A stretch of DNA of 64,000 nucleotides from NCBI RefSeq assembly GCF_905404315.1, contig NC_066286.1, forward strand, positions 6,889,501-6,953,500, in the 5' to 3' direction. The stretch comes from Leptidea sinapis (Eukaryota; Arthropoda; Insecta; Lepidoptera; Pieridae). The translations under genes were made by a program, and so were the position numbers. The notes beneath the pieces are model-generated. The model worked only from the letters and a program-made list of their open reading frames with translations. It did no database searches and was not told the origin of the DNA. Positions within the stretch are counted from its first letter, which is position 1. Each line of letters begins with the position of its first letter. Shown piece after piece: positions 54,725 through 64,000 of the stretch.

Positions 54725-54990
54725 TTTTTAATATGAGATGGGGCAAACGTGCAAGAGGCACAAGTGATGAGATATGGTGAGGCAACCGCCCATGGACATC
54801 AGTAAAAGCAGGGGGACAAGAGATGCGATGCCGGCCGTTAAGTAGGGAGTATGCACTATGCTTAAAGGTCCTAAGTCGAATCGAAAATGCAACCGGTGAA
54901 TGATTACTCAATGTGGCTGTACGAGGTAAGGAGTTTCTCGCAACAAGCAGGGTTATAGAATGCCAGAAGTCAACATGATGCGGGAGGTAT
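54725..54990 (-). pseudogene. LINE reverse transcriptase tail, related to family B
   Basis: The minus strand reads FKHSAYSLLNGRHRISCPPA, FTDVHGRLPHHISSLVPLA and RLPHLI before an A-rich end. The block FK-SAY-LLNGR parallels FKK-AYTFLKGR of family B, so this is a sister LINE family's C-terminus, broken upstream of 54911. Confidence 0.7.
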
Positions 54991-55017
54991 TTAATTTTTT
55001 TATATATTTTGAAAGGT

Positions 55018-55312
55018 TTTTTTTTGTGAAAGTAAGAACGTTCAGCTGATGTTAATTAATACGCCGTGCCTATTACAATGCAGTGCCGCTCAGGATTCTC
55101 GTATAACCCAAAAATTCTGAGCGGCTATACAATAGCGCTTGTCACCTTGAGACTTAAGATGGAAACTCTCATTTGCCCAGTAATTTCACTAGCTACGGCG
55201 CCCTTCAGACCGAAACACAGTAATGTTTACATATTACTGCTTCACGACAGAAATAGGCGCCGTTGTGGTGCCCATAATCTAGCCGGCATCCTGTGCAAAG
55301 GAGTCTCCCACT
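55018..55312 (-). mobile_element. Family A SINE-like element, full length
   Basis: From the T-run and GTGAAAGTAAGAACGTTCAG to GGAGTCTCCCACTGG; hairpin arms GCCGCTCAGGATTCT and AATTCTGAGCGGC remain. Confidence 0.83.
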
Positions 55313-56164
55313 GGTAGAGGAAAGTGAAGGTATTTTATAAAAAACTGCCATATTATTCAAGATAATTAGACTTTGTATCTTATTAATCATTTTGTAATAA
55401 TTAAAGTTAATAAAGTAAGAACACATCCGCGTTCAATATTTCATTGCTTTGTAGTCGACCTCGATATTAACATAACGTTGTTTACTGTTTATGTAATTTT
55501 GCTATTATTATGTGACTTATTTTAGATGTTAGTTAGTTAGCTATTAATTGTTAGCTTTTTCTAACACGAAAATTCCCCACCAACAATTACATATTATTGC
55601 AATAATTATGAAATGAAGCTAAAAGTTAGATGTATCCAAAGGTATCTGACGCAATTTAGGGTAATAAATAGAATTCAAGACTTAAAAGTGTTAAAATACT
55701 TAGTAAAATATAAATAATATTGTGTTAAAATTCAAATTTAAGGTGGAAATAGCTGATAGAGCTCTTCTTTTGCTTGTAATTTGCCCCTCGTTTCAGAAAA
55801 TGGAAAAAGGAACATTATTTTTATTTTGTTGACTTCAGAATGTTTAAGTGCATTTTTCAATGTGGAACATTTACTAACGAACCCGGCCAGCTATTGTCCA
55901 TAAGTGACCACACCACCATGTTATTATTTTTTTCAAATTCAAATGTTTTGTTCAAATTTGAAAAGACATGCCTGCAGCAGATGCATCTTAGAAGAACGAG
56001 CTTAAGTAACTAAGCGAGTCTTTTTATAATCAAATTACATAATAGTTGTTCATTATACATTGTATATGGGCAGCAATCGTGCAATTCGCTAGGTGTGGTT
56101 TTATTTACAAAGTCATATATTCTCATAGATTCCTAGTTTCCTTGTCAAAGTCTGCACATATTTC
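55313..56164. other. No gene recognised
   Basis: AT-rich; nothing recognised. Confidence 0.4.
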
Positions 56165-56605
56165 GGTCAGTTTGTTTGCTGCTTCTTCTACGTTTTTAAT
56201 ACTCAGTTTAACATCAAAGTTCCTCCTGGGTCTTTGTGTCTTTGTATGTCGTGTTGTGAGATCTGCCCTAACAATTCTATGGTTTGTGTTAAAATTAATC
56301 TTGGTTTGTTGGTGAGAGAAAAATCAATTTCATTTTTGTATTTGCCTCCTGGTGATACCCATGTCCATTTCATAGAAGTTTTCTTTCTAAATTTGCTGTT
56401 TATGATAAAGAAGTTGTTTTCGAAAGACATATTAATGAGTCTTTCTCCAGTTTTGCTTTGTCGAGTTCCATATGTAAAAGGTCCAAGAACATGCCTTTCT
56501 TCTGGCAGGCTTTCACCTGTCTGGCCATTGAAATCTCCCACCACTATTAAGTTTTTGTGTGTATATTTCTTTATAGTACTGTTAAGGTTCTCGTAGAATT
56601 CTATA
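56165..56605 (-). pseudogene. RTE-type LINE endonuclease fragment
   Basis: The minus-strand frame is open from about 56605 (ESIEFYENLNSTIKKYTHKN) through LIVVGDFNGQTGESLPEERH, VLGPFTYGTRQSKTGERLIN, FRKKTSMKWTWVSPGGKYKN and EIDFSLTNKP. GDFNG, the WTW-SP-G block and EIDF-LTN are the central and late motifs of the APE endonuclease of RTE LINEs, which nicks target DNA to prime reverse transcription. The N-terminus and the GTDHR-like final motif are missing, and no reverse transcriptase follows, so it is a fragment. Start at 56544 is internal. Confidence 0.85.
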
Positions 56606-57364
56606 CTTTCTTACACACACGTTTATTTTGTACAATGTCTGGGATTCTCTTGAAAAAGCGAATACTTCGCTCAAAGTGTCACTTACAAACTCGACAGAGA
56701 TTTCATTAGTAATTAGCTGCCTTTAAAGTATATCTTAGCTAAGGTCACATCCGGTAGAGATCCATTCCGCTCAAACATAGAGTTCCTTTCTGTACAAACT
56801 GTTATGCGTATACTGTGTCTCGCATCGTGAAAGTCTCCGACCTTTCGACGCATGCATTTTTTACACCCCCTCATTGAGACAGAAGGCTTTGATACAGTCA
56901 GCAGACTTTTAATGGATGCTATAGAGTACAATGGATTGCGATCGAAATGTTATTCGATAATCATTTACGCTACACTTATTCAGTGGTTTAACACTTCAAA
57001 GAATTTGCATATTAACGTACACCACGTTACACATTTTCATTGAGTTTGATCTCCGTAGTACTATAGCATAGAGTAGTGTGTTTTTTGCCTGTGAAAACTT
57101 TTACCTTTCTCGAAACAAAACTTTCTCCTTTATAAAATACTAAAGTGCTTTAATTAAGACTTTGTTGTAACCAAATTATAATATACATATTTAAGCAAAA
57201 CTTACTATAAAACTTATTTTAGTATTTGTTAGAGAAAATAGGTAAAAACGTTATTATTATATTGAGTTTTTTATGGAAAGGGCTTATCTTACTTTACGGT
57301 AAACACGGTCTTAGTACCTCGGACTGTTCTTACTGCGAAGTAAGTGATAATACTACAATAATTA
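56606..57364. other. No gene recognised
   Basis: Two overlapping frames at 56713-57043 show no motif. AT-rich. Confidence 0.4.
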
Positions 57365-57950
57365 TCTGACTGAACCACATCAATGTAGATGTGGCGTTCA
57401 GGTAGACGCTCTTGGGCGTCACGGGCTATCCTGCCTAAAATCGGCAGCGCGTATTAGTCGTCACGCTAACATTAATGAACTCATCTGCAGGGCATTTGTC
57501 ATTCTTAATTTTCCAGCTTTTTAAGAGCCCAATGGTTATTGCCTGATGAAATGATGCTGATGGCTTGGGCACGGGGAAGGGCACTGGTGTGGGACATGAC
57601 TTGCGACGACACCCTGGCTCCTTCTCATGTGCAAAGTACGTCAATTGGTTCTGGGGCTGCTGCTTTGGCTGCCGACAGCAAGCTCACGTCTCAGTAAGTT
57701 ATACTTTTTTGTGCCGTTTGGTGTCGAGACACTTGGCCCGTGGGGCCCATAGATGCGGAGAATGTACAAAGTACTATCTTCGCACCTCAATAAGGATTAC
57801 TGGAAGCCGAAGCGCTGGCAGCTATTTCACTCACCGGATCAGCCTAGCTGTCCTGCCTTCGAAAGAATACTTCTTGGTACGCTTGAACGAAATGATAGTT
57901 TTAATTTTATGTAATCATAGTATTGTAAATATAGTTATAAGATTTGTTTT
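57365..57950 (+). pseudogene. Family K coding repeat, copy 3
   Basis: The plus strand from 57542 reads PDEMMLMAWARGRALVWDMT, CDDTLAPSHVQSTSIGSG and AAALAADSKL to a stop; a 30-base loss follows compared with 37 kb. Then FGVETLGPWGP reappears in another frame and later SYFTHRISLAVLPSK. It shares its upstream part with 1880-1990 and its 3' UTR (TAATCATAGTATTGTAAATA, AGATTTGTTTTGTTTG) with the 37-kb copy. Confidence 0.52.
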
Positions 57951-58559
57951 GTTTGAAAAATGATAATACTAATAAATTATAAATAATTTATTTCACTAGA
58001 CAAATTCAAAATATTTCGTAATTTTTAGTCTACTAAACGAATCTTCGTTTGTTAAGTAGCTAGATATCCTCGGACATCATTATGTTGAGGTATTTTAACA
58101 TTTTTAGAAAAGTTTCTGAAGTAAAACTTCTTTACGCACGCTTGACTTGCGGAGTAAGCTGGTGAATGTTGAAAGTTACGAAAAGTGTCATCGGGCGAAT
58201 AGGTCGTTTGCGAGTTTGCTAGCTTTGCGAGTGGTGAAATTCAGTTGCATGTATGTATTAACCTAAATTCTTCGGAACACTCCCTAACCCACATTTTAAG
58301 TACTCCAAAGAATGAAGCCGTTCGGAGATGACTTGATCGTCGATCGAGTCGCTCTTTGTCAAACAGAAGGAGCTGGTACAGGGCAAAACTGGGGACAAGT
58401 CCATGATCTATTGCTGTTAGAGGCGGTAGCTTGAAGAAAGTACTTATTAATAAGCTTTATTCACCAGGCTTTCTAGAGGTCACTTTTAGTTTGACTTTAG
58501 CCTTTAACCGAGTGTTTTCAAATCACGGGAATTCGATCGGAATGTGGATCTCCACTTAT
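57951..58559. other. No gene; GC-richer block 58130-58440
   Basis: GACTTGATCGTCGATCGAGT and nearby text look like a decayed repeat or coding relic; no frame is open. Confidence 0.35.
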
Positions 58560-58830
58560 CATGCATGAATACCACGTATCGGAAGACGCAGTATTGGTAG
58601 GCCCCCCACAAGATGTACGGATGATCTAGTCAATAAAGAAGGGACTTGGCGCTGATATCATATCTATTTATAGTCATAAGAAGGAAGGTGAAAGGTTAAG
58701 ATGAAAATAAAAAAAAATTGCTGGAATAGGTTGGGTGAGGGCAGCGCAGGACCGATCGTCGTGGAGATCTTTGGGGGACGCCTTTGTCCAGTAGTGGACA
58801 TCTTCAGGCTGAAATGAAGGATGATGATGA
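58560..58830 (+). mobile_element. RTE-type LINE 3' end, interrupted
   Basis: 58560-58633 (CACGTATCGGAAGACGCAGT, GGTAGGCCCCCCACAAGATG) and 58718-58830 (TTGCTGGAATAGGTTGGGTG, AGGGCAGCGCAGGACCGATC, tail GGATGATGATGATGG) are two halves of the RTE 3' end. Confidence 0.82.
58634..58717 (+). mobile_element. 84-bp A-tailed insert with a coding-like end
   Basis: The insert sits inside the RTE fragment, ends in ATAAAAAAAAA and is open in one frame: KKGLGADIISIYSHKKEGER, LR and a TGA just before the A tail. It could be a severely 5'-truncated retrocopy of some messenger RNA. I do not recognise the protein, and 22 codons is too short to be sure. Confidence 0.35.
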
Positions 58831-59209
58831 TGGTGCCTGAATACTTAAACCACAGTTGAACATGGCAGAATTTAGTTTGCCATAACAACGAGGAAGTGTC
58901 TTGGTAAATCTTCAAGGTGCACGTAACATAAGGTCCTTGGGATATGGTATTTATTATTTAACACAATATTTTCGTTCGACACTTCTTTAAATTCCGGTTT
59001 TGTTGTACTTTGCACGTAAACAGAGTGTTGTAATTATAAAGTTTACTCGCTATTATACTCGTACCTTGACTTTTATTATCAAATTTCGATACGCAGGTTT
59101 TACAGTTCTCACAGAAAATATCATTTTGTTTCTCTTGATGCGGTATACGGACAAAAAAGAGGACACTGAGAGTGAGGAAAATGATCTGGATTCAATAATT
59201 TAAAACTTT
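58831..59209. other. No gene recognised
   Basis: AT-rich; nothing noticed. Confidence 0.4.
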
Positions 59210-59385
59210 CGGGACACATTGAACTTTATTTACTAACACGGTTTTATTCAGCTTAAGACGGGATCATAGCCGCGAACGTTACTGCACCCACCCTAAAGAA
59301 GGACCTCCGAATGGTCCGAAACTAGTCGATACCCACACACAGATATAGTGTGAGTGAAGCCGTATTAATAAATAAAGGATCTGGT
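59210..59385 (+). repeat. Probable LINE 3' part
   Basis: GGGATCATAGCCGCGAACGT, GGTCCGAAACTAGTCGATAC and GTGAGTGAAGCCGTATTAAT with AATAAATAAAGG resemble a lepidopteran LINE tail I have seen before; there is no second copy in this window. Confidence 0.4.
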
Positions 59386-59595
59386 TTTATAAGGAAATTT
59401 CGTCGGCCAAAAAACGATTATACGAACGAACGGGAGAAATCTAAGAAAATGGCTTAAACTCGTATCGGAGTCTTCTCTGGAATATGATTTTAAAGTTATA
59501 AAATGAAGGAACATTATTAGTTGGAGTATACAAAATATAAAATATTTAAAAAAATTACGTTGAAATCAAATGGTTACCTTCCTTAAGATATTTAT
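59386..59595. other. Short AT-rich spacer
   Basis: Nothing recognised. Confidence 0.4.
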
Positions 59596-59873
59596 ATTTT
59601 TTATGACAATAAGGGACGAGACGAGCACGACGTTCATCTGGTGGTAATTGATACACCCTGCCCATTACAATGCAGTGCAGCTCAGAATTCCTGAAAAACC
59701 CAAAAATTCTGAGCGGCACTACAATTGCGCTGGTAATATTGAAACATAAGGTGTTAAGTCTAATTTGCCCAGTCATTTCGCTAGCTGCGGTGCCTTTGAA
59801 AGCGAAACACAAAAATTCTTACACATTACTGCTTAATAACCTTTCCGGCATCCTGCGGAAGAAAGCTTCCCAC
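59596..59873 (-). mobile_element. Family A SINE-like element
   Basis: From TTTTTTATGACAATAAGGGA to GAAAGCTTCCCACTGATGG, with a short loss before CCGGCATCCTGC. Hairpin arm AATTCTGAGCGGCACTACAA is kept. Confidence 0.82.
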
Positions 59874-59879
59874 TGATGG

Positions 59880-59965
59880 ATTTGCGGGGAAAGCGATGGC
59901 AGGTCTATGCGTCATGCTCGTGAACGGGCGCTGCTTCTAAAGCCTGGTTGGTCCTGTCTTCGGGA
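59880..59965 (-). repeat. Repeat I, fragment 4
   Basis: GGGAAAGCGATGGCAGGTCT and CTCGTGAACGGGCGCTGCTT are the reverse of repeat I. Confidence 0.55.
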
Positions 59966-60035
59966 AATTTATTTTTTAATTGGTAATATTACACCATTTT
60001 AAGATATTAGTTTAAATAATTTCAATAATAAATTG

Positions 60036-60478
60036 ATCATCATCATCAGCCAGAAGACGTCCACTGCTAGACAAAAGCCTCCCCCAAAAGATTTCCACGA
60101 CGATCGGTCCTGCGCTGCCCTCATCCAACTTATTCCGGCGATCTTAACCAGATCGTCGGTCCATCTTGTGGGGGGCCTACCAACACAGCGTCTTCCGGTA
60201 CGTGGTCGCCATTCGAGGACTTTACTGCTCCAACAGCCATCTCTCCGTCGAACTATGTGCCCTGCCCACTGCCACTTCAGTTTCGGTATCATTTGGACTA
60301 TGTCGGTAACTTTGGTTTTCCTACGGATCTCCTCATTTCTGATTCGATCTCGCAGGGAAACTCCGAGCATAGCCCTCTCCATTACCCTCTGAGTGACCAT
60401 GAGCTTTCTCATAAGGCCCATAGTTAGCGACCACGTCTGCGTACCGTAAGTCATCACTGGCAACATCACTAGCAACAT
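60036..60478 (-). mobile_element. RTE-type LINE, longest 3' copy
   Basis: The left end ATCATCATCATCAGCCAGAA is the TGATGATGAT tail in reverse. It extends 5' (rightward) to about 60478, further than any other copy of this family here. Confidence 0.88.
60036..60478 (-). pseudogene. RTE reverse transcriptase C-terminus
   Basis: The minus-strand frame reads LPVMTYGTQTWSLTMGLMRK, RVMERAMLGVSLRDRIRNEE, PKLKWQWAGHIVRRRDG, VLEWRPRTGRRCVGRPPTRW and AAQDRSSWKSFGGGFCLAVD. These are the final domain of RTE reverse transcriptases of Lepidoptera (GRP-TRW-DDL block near the end). It is uninterrupted, but the catalytic part is absent, so it is a 5'-truncated insertion. The Met at 60478 is internal to the parent protein. 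Confidence 0.88.
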
Positions 60479-60704
60479 ACAAATGTTATAAAATAAAATA
60501 TATTAAATATTACTGCTTGCATAATACCTTTACTTATATTTTTTATGCGGACTGATACAATTATTGCATTAATTACTCATTTCAATTGAAAACATACAAT
60601 TGATAATATATATCGAAAAAAAGGCTGCACATGAGTTCAACTCGCACTTGTCTGGTACTGTTTTTCTTTTTTTCCACGTTTGGTGGCACTTTGAGTATTA
60701 GTAG
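60479..60704. other. Short AT-rich spacer
   Basis: Nothing recognised. Confidence 0.4.
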
Positions 60705-60966
60705 CGCAGCCCAGCGAAACTCTCTAAGAAAAAAGCGATTGTATGAAACGTGCAGATATTAATAGATTGACGATGAAGCCTATCATCTTGTAAAAAACGG
60801 AGATAGCCGAAAACCACTACGTTTTAGGCAACGATTCTCTTTCAAACTCAGCGGGATTATACTTCGTCGCCAATCGCCATAATGTACTGTTTCATACTAT
60901 TCTAAATTTCAATTTTTACTAAGGCAGCCCCGCCTCCTTATTACGTAGTATTTATATCCTTTTTGT
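60705..60966 (+). repeat. Repeat E, copy 4
   Basis: CGCAGCCCAGCGAAACTCTC, GCGATTGTATGAAACGTGCA, ATTATACTTCGTCGCCAATC and AAGGCAGCCCCGCCTCC follow the order of the 24-kb copy without its insert. Confidence 0.75.
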
Positions 60967-61621
60967 ACTAGCGTATAGACGACCCGACAGCCCGATAATG
61001 CGTGAGGAATTGTATTGTCAATGTGTGCATGAGCAGAGGGCCTACCACCAACTTTTAATAAGCGATGCGATTCCGGTTCAGTTCAGTTTAGATACGAAGT
61101 GCCTTTTACTGAATAGCGTTTGGATCGCTTTTGAAGAATGATCGAAATAAATTTGTCTGTGGTCCGCGGTGTGAGATAGAGATGACGCTCTACAGTCGTT
61201 GCATAAGTTTGTCTCTCTTACTCGACCCATATGCGTTGCGTTTCGAAACCTAAAATGATATGATTTTAACGGTTTTTTTGCTTAGAAAATACTAAAAATA
61301 CATTTTAAAATTGCGCTTTATAGCGTCAAATTATAAACCATTAAGCCCTTTTTGTACTTATTAAATAATAATGATAAATAAATAAAGTTCTTTGAATTAT
61401 AAATTAAATGTCTGCTTAGGTGTTTTCGTAAAAAGAACGAGCTATGAACGAACCTCCTGATGTTTGATTTGACAGGATCACAGAGTACATTTTTTTTAAT
61501 TTGTTCTTGCGAGCAGGATATAGCCCGGGCCCTTCCTGCCTCGTCTTTAGTATTTTCATTTTTGGTATCAATTTTTGTTTTACAAAAAAGTCCAATAAAG
61601 TATTCTCATCTCGTGTTAATT
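60967..61621. other. No gene recognised
   Basis: A GC-richer block at 60970-61240 has no open frame of note. AT-rich after that. Confidence 0.35.
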
Positions 61622-61712
61622 TCGCCAATATTTGTCTTTAAACAATTCAATACGTGTTTCGCCTCTGCACGAGGCATCCTCGGGACGTGTTGATTCGCCA
61701 AAATCTGGCACG
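61622..61712 (-). repeat. Repeat N, copy 3
   Basis: The minus strand reads GATTTTGGCGAATCAACACG, TCCCGAGGATGCCTCGTGCA and GAGGCGAAACACGTATTGAA, matching 29505-29600 and 47640-47765. Confidence 0.6.
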
Positions 61713-61775
61713 AGACTGAGTGTCAGTAACACGAAAGAAAACACAAATCATTTGGATACTCATTGTGATTAAATC

Positions 61776-61831
61776 AGTTGATTTGAATCACGTCGTGGTA
61801 CGAAATAGCAAAGCAGTTCATTTTAGGTTAT
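61776..61831 (+). repeat. 56-bp direct repeat, left copy
   Basis: Starts AGTTGATTTGAATCACGTCG and ends TTCATTTTAGGTTAT; identical to 62041-62096. Confidence 0.96.
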
Positions 61832-62040
61832 AAAAAAGCAAAAACCACGCTATAAAGAAAAGCAACTTTAAATGTAGAAAATAATTTAAAATTAGGAAAA
61901 TTGCGATAGCAAAAAAACGGAATTTATTTTAAAAAGCGTGGGGTGCATTCATAGAATATTAAATCTATAAATAATAATAACTCTGGTAATACAGATATAT
62001 CTAATTTTATTTCTATAATCTACATTAAGCTTTAGTCTAC
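61832..62040 (+). repeat. 209-bp segment, copy 1
   Basis: Identical, as far as I can read base by base, to 63224-63432. It starts AAAAAAGCAAAAACCACGCT and ends ATTAAGCTTTAGTCTAC, and carries an internal inverted pair ACCACGCT and AGCGTGGGGT. No open frame. Confidence 0.95.
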
Positions 62041-62096
62041 AGTTGATTTGAATCACGTCGTGGTACGAAATAGCAAAGCAGTTCATTTTAGGTTAT
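62041..62096 (+). repeat. 56-bp direct repeat, right copy
   Basis: Identical to 61776-61831. Confidence 0.96.
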
Positions 62097-62246
62097 CAAT
62101 TGAATCGCAATAAGAGTTCATGGTAGGCCCGCTGGTGGTTTAATATTCAAAGTACTAACGAGCGTGGCCGACTGTTTGCGATTTGTCAATCAGAATTGGT
62201 AACAGAAATAATAGCTTCGCTTACCTTTTTTCTTTTACTATATAGT

Positions 62247-62533
62247 CAGTGAGAGAGTCCTTTGCACAGGATGCCGGCTAGATTATGGATACATCAACGT
62301 TGCCTATTTCCGCCGTGAAGCATTATTGTTTCAGTCTGAAGGGCGCCATAGCTAGTGAAATTACTTGGCAAATGAGACTTTACATCTTATGTCTCAAGGT
62401 GACAAGCGCAATTGTAGTGCCGATCAAAATTTTTGGGTATTTCAAGAATCCTGAGCGGTACTGCACTGTTATGGGCAGGGCGTATTAATTACCATCAGCT
62501 GCTAGTCTCGTCCCTTATTTTCATTAAAAAAAA
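62247..62533 (+). mobile_element. Family A SINE-like element, full length
   Basis: CAGTGAGAGAGTCCTTTGCA to TTTTCATTAAAAAAAA; lost a few bases around 62320 and 62500. Confidence 0.84.
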
Positions 62534-62993
62534 CTCCGTAAGAGACGTTCTACCGTTCTCTCATCCACACTTTGTTACATACGACAAGGCTAGTATAAAT
62601 CTATGAGAGTCAACAATAACAGTGAATATGAAATATTTAATGCACGGAGTACAAAATCAATAATTTTATAGGACGTCTAAATATAGTATCTAGGGTACAT
62701 CTCAGTGCAAATATAATCAGCTTACGTCGAATGCGCTTCGCAGAACTTATGAATGTTATGCGAGTTTCTCAAAGCTTTGTAAAAGCCTTATTTTCCTCGA
62801 AGTGAACTCAATTAACCTCATTAACGGAGTAAGTATTGGAAAAGATTACGTTAGACTTTTCTCTTCTATATCATTTTCTTTGATAATTGAAATATTATGA
62901 AGGCTTTTTAATTCGAAGCGTGTTTTAAGGACTTGGTTACGTGACTGTTATTCTAAAAGTATCTTAAAATTTACAATTATTTATTTTATACCA
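62534..62993. other. No gene recognised
   Basis: AT-rich; nothing noticed. Confidence 0.4.
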
Positions 62994-63165
62994 CAGCTCT
63001 TAGGTTGTGGCTCCATCTACAAGATCTACTTTACAGTCGATATCCTGCTCAACCCCAAGATTTGGGAAATTAACTTGCCACAACCTGAGAGTTGAACGAG
63101 ACATACCAAGATTTACGAATCATGCGTCACTCAAACAGTTGGCTCAGTTGGTAATGTACTAATTA
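62994..63165 (+). mobile_element. tRNA-derived SINE remnant with inverted arms
   Basis: ACAGCTCTTAGGTTGTGGC (62994-63012) pairs with GCCACAACCTGAGAGTTG (63077-63094). TCCTGCTCAACCCCAAG and the A-box-like GTTGGCTCAGTTGGTAATG link it to the SINEs at 36 and 46 kb. The B box is missing. Confidence 0.5.
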
Positions 63166-63223
63166 ATACGTACTCATGTACACCAAAAAATTTTAAGACT
63201 TAATAATCAGAAAGTAACGATAC

Positions 63224-63432
63224 AAAAAAGCAAAAACCACGCTATAAAGAAAAGCAACTTTAAATGTAGAAAATAATTTAAAATTAGGAAAATTGCGATA
63301 GCAAAAAAACGGAATTTATTTTAAAAAGCGTGGGGTGCATTCATAGAATATTAAATCTATAAATAATAATAACTCTGGTAATACAGATATATCTAATTTT
63401 ATTTCTATAATCTACATTAAGCTTTAGTCTAC
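63224..63432 (+). repeat. 209-bp segment, copy 2
   Basis: Direct copy of 61832-62040, 1392 bp downstream, without the 56-bp flanks. Confidence 0.95.
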
Positions 63433-63627
63433 TTTTTTTAGTAAAAAAATGAAATTTTGGTAAAGAATACATATATTTATATTACATATTGTCTTATAAT
63501 ATTATTACAAAGTGAACAAGTCGATGGACATACCTAGAGGTGAGAGCAATTAACAAATCGTTAAGTTGTTTCAAATAGAAAATTATCATGTTTTGTGAAA
63601 AGACCTATTAAAATAATTAGTAGTCAC
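63433..63627. other. Short AT-rich spacer
   Basis: Nothing recognised. Confidence 0.4.
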
Positions 63628-63727
63628 AAAAACAAAAAATCACGCTTTTTATAGAAAACCGAACGAAAAAATAGAAAATATATCCAACTTTTTAGTTTGG
63701 TTTACTTATAAAAGCGTGTTTTTTTAA
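63628..63727. mobile_element. Small inverted-repeat element related to the 209-bp segment
   Basis: AAAAAATCACGCTTTTTATA at the left and TTATAAAAGCGTGTTTTTTT at the right form inverted ends about 100 bp apart. The inside (AGAAAACCGAAC, TAGAAAATATAT) loosely follows the 209-bp segment. Confidence 0.5.
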
Positions 63728-64000
63728 CTTTTTTATATATATTTGCATTTTTAAATTAAAAATTCTCTTTTGGTATTCGAAAATTTCTTATATTAGATAA
63801 TTCGGTTAAAGATAATGGTTGAAATTTAAAATTAACATCAATTCCTGCCTTATAGACGATCCATGACAATTATATAAATTATCGAAAATCTTATTATGCA
63901 AATTGAATAATGGAATAATTTTATTAAATTAATGTATTTTCATCGGTCCTCAATAAATCCACGCAGTTGGAATGAAATCTGGCCATTTAAAAGTGGGTCA
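63728..64000. other. AT-rich end of the window
   Basis: Nothing recognised. Confidence 0.4.

Overview
The window is AT-rich, intron-bearing, repeat-packed nuclear DNA of an insect, almost certainly a moth or butterfly. That rests on interspersed repeats I know from lepidopteran genomes (the ACCGACTTCAAAAAAGGAGG element, the CTAGCTGACCCGGCAAACG element, RTE 3' ends with TGATGATGA tails, and a LINE tail ending in CATAAAAAA), not on a database search. The species cannot be told. There are no operons, no CRISPR array and no functional RNA gene that I can support.

Only one piece looks like a host gene: a GC-rich first coding exon on the minus strand at 53636-53799. It encodes a signal peptide followed by an LRRNT-type cysteine cluster, ends in a perfect GTAAGT splice donor, and has a TATATAAA box 66 bp upstream of its ATG. 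Its later exons are not recognisable here, so the DNA to its left is probably, at least in part, a long repeat-filled first intron.

Layout. 0-5 kb: an ACCGACTT-type element, a degenerate coding repeat (family K), and a complete but dead Tc1 element (2576-4493) whose transposase gene is split by a LINE 3' fragment. 5-15 kb: old repeat fragments. 15.3-16.6 kb: a complete mariner with TIRs, TA target duplication and a broken transposase. 17-20.5 kb: (TA)31, a tRNA-like sequence and several family A SINE-like copies. 20.6-23.3 kb: the largest coding object, a 5'-truncated LINE with endonuclease remnant and reverse transcriptase, bracketed by a 13-bp target duplication. 23.3-25.6 kb: a Jockey/CR1-like LINE 3' end, then repeat E carrying a 427-bp TIR element. 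28-31 kb: LINE tails, two Harbinger-like MITEs and a 26-base C run. 31.5-34.8 kb: a 100-bp tandem repeat and a 5'-inverted RTE copy. 36 kb: a tRNA-derived SINE with inverted ends and 13-bp target duplication. 37-49 kb: further LINE, SINE and family K copies. 49.2 kb: two adjoining perfect 26-bp-arm hairpins. 51-64 kb: nested repeats, the LRR exon, RTE fragments, and a 209-bp segment present twice without a difference, one copy flanked by 56-bp perfect direct repeats.

The genes do not form a pathway. They are independent selfish elements at several stages of decay, and nesting gives relative ages: LINE into Tc1, TIR element and LINE into repeat E, repeat D into SINE A, ACCGACTT element into LINE. 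I did not find a convincing new biological system. The most unusual structures are the twin hairpins at 49.2 kb, the 56/209/56-bp arrangement at 61.8 kb and the inverted-end SINE at 36 kb.
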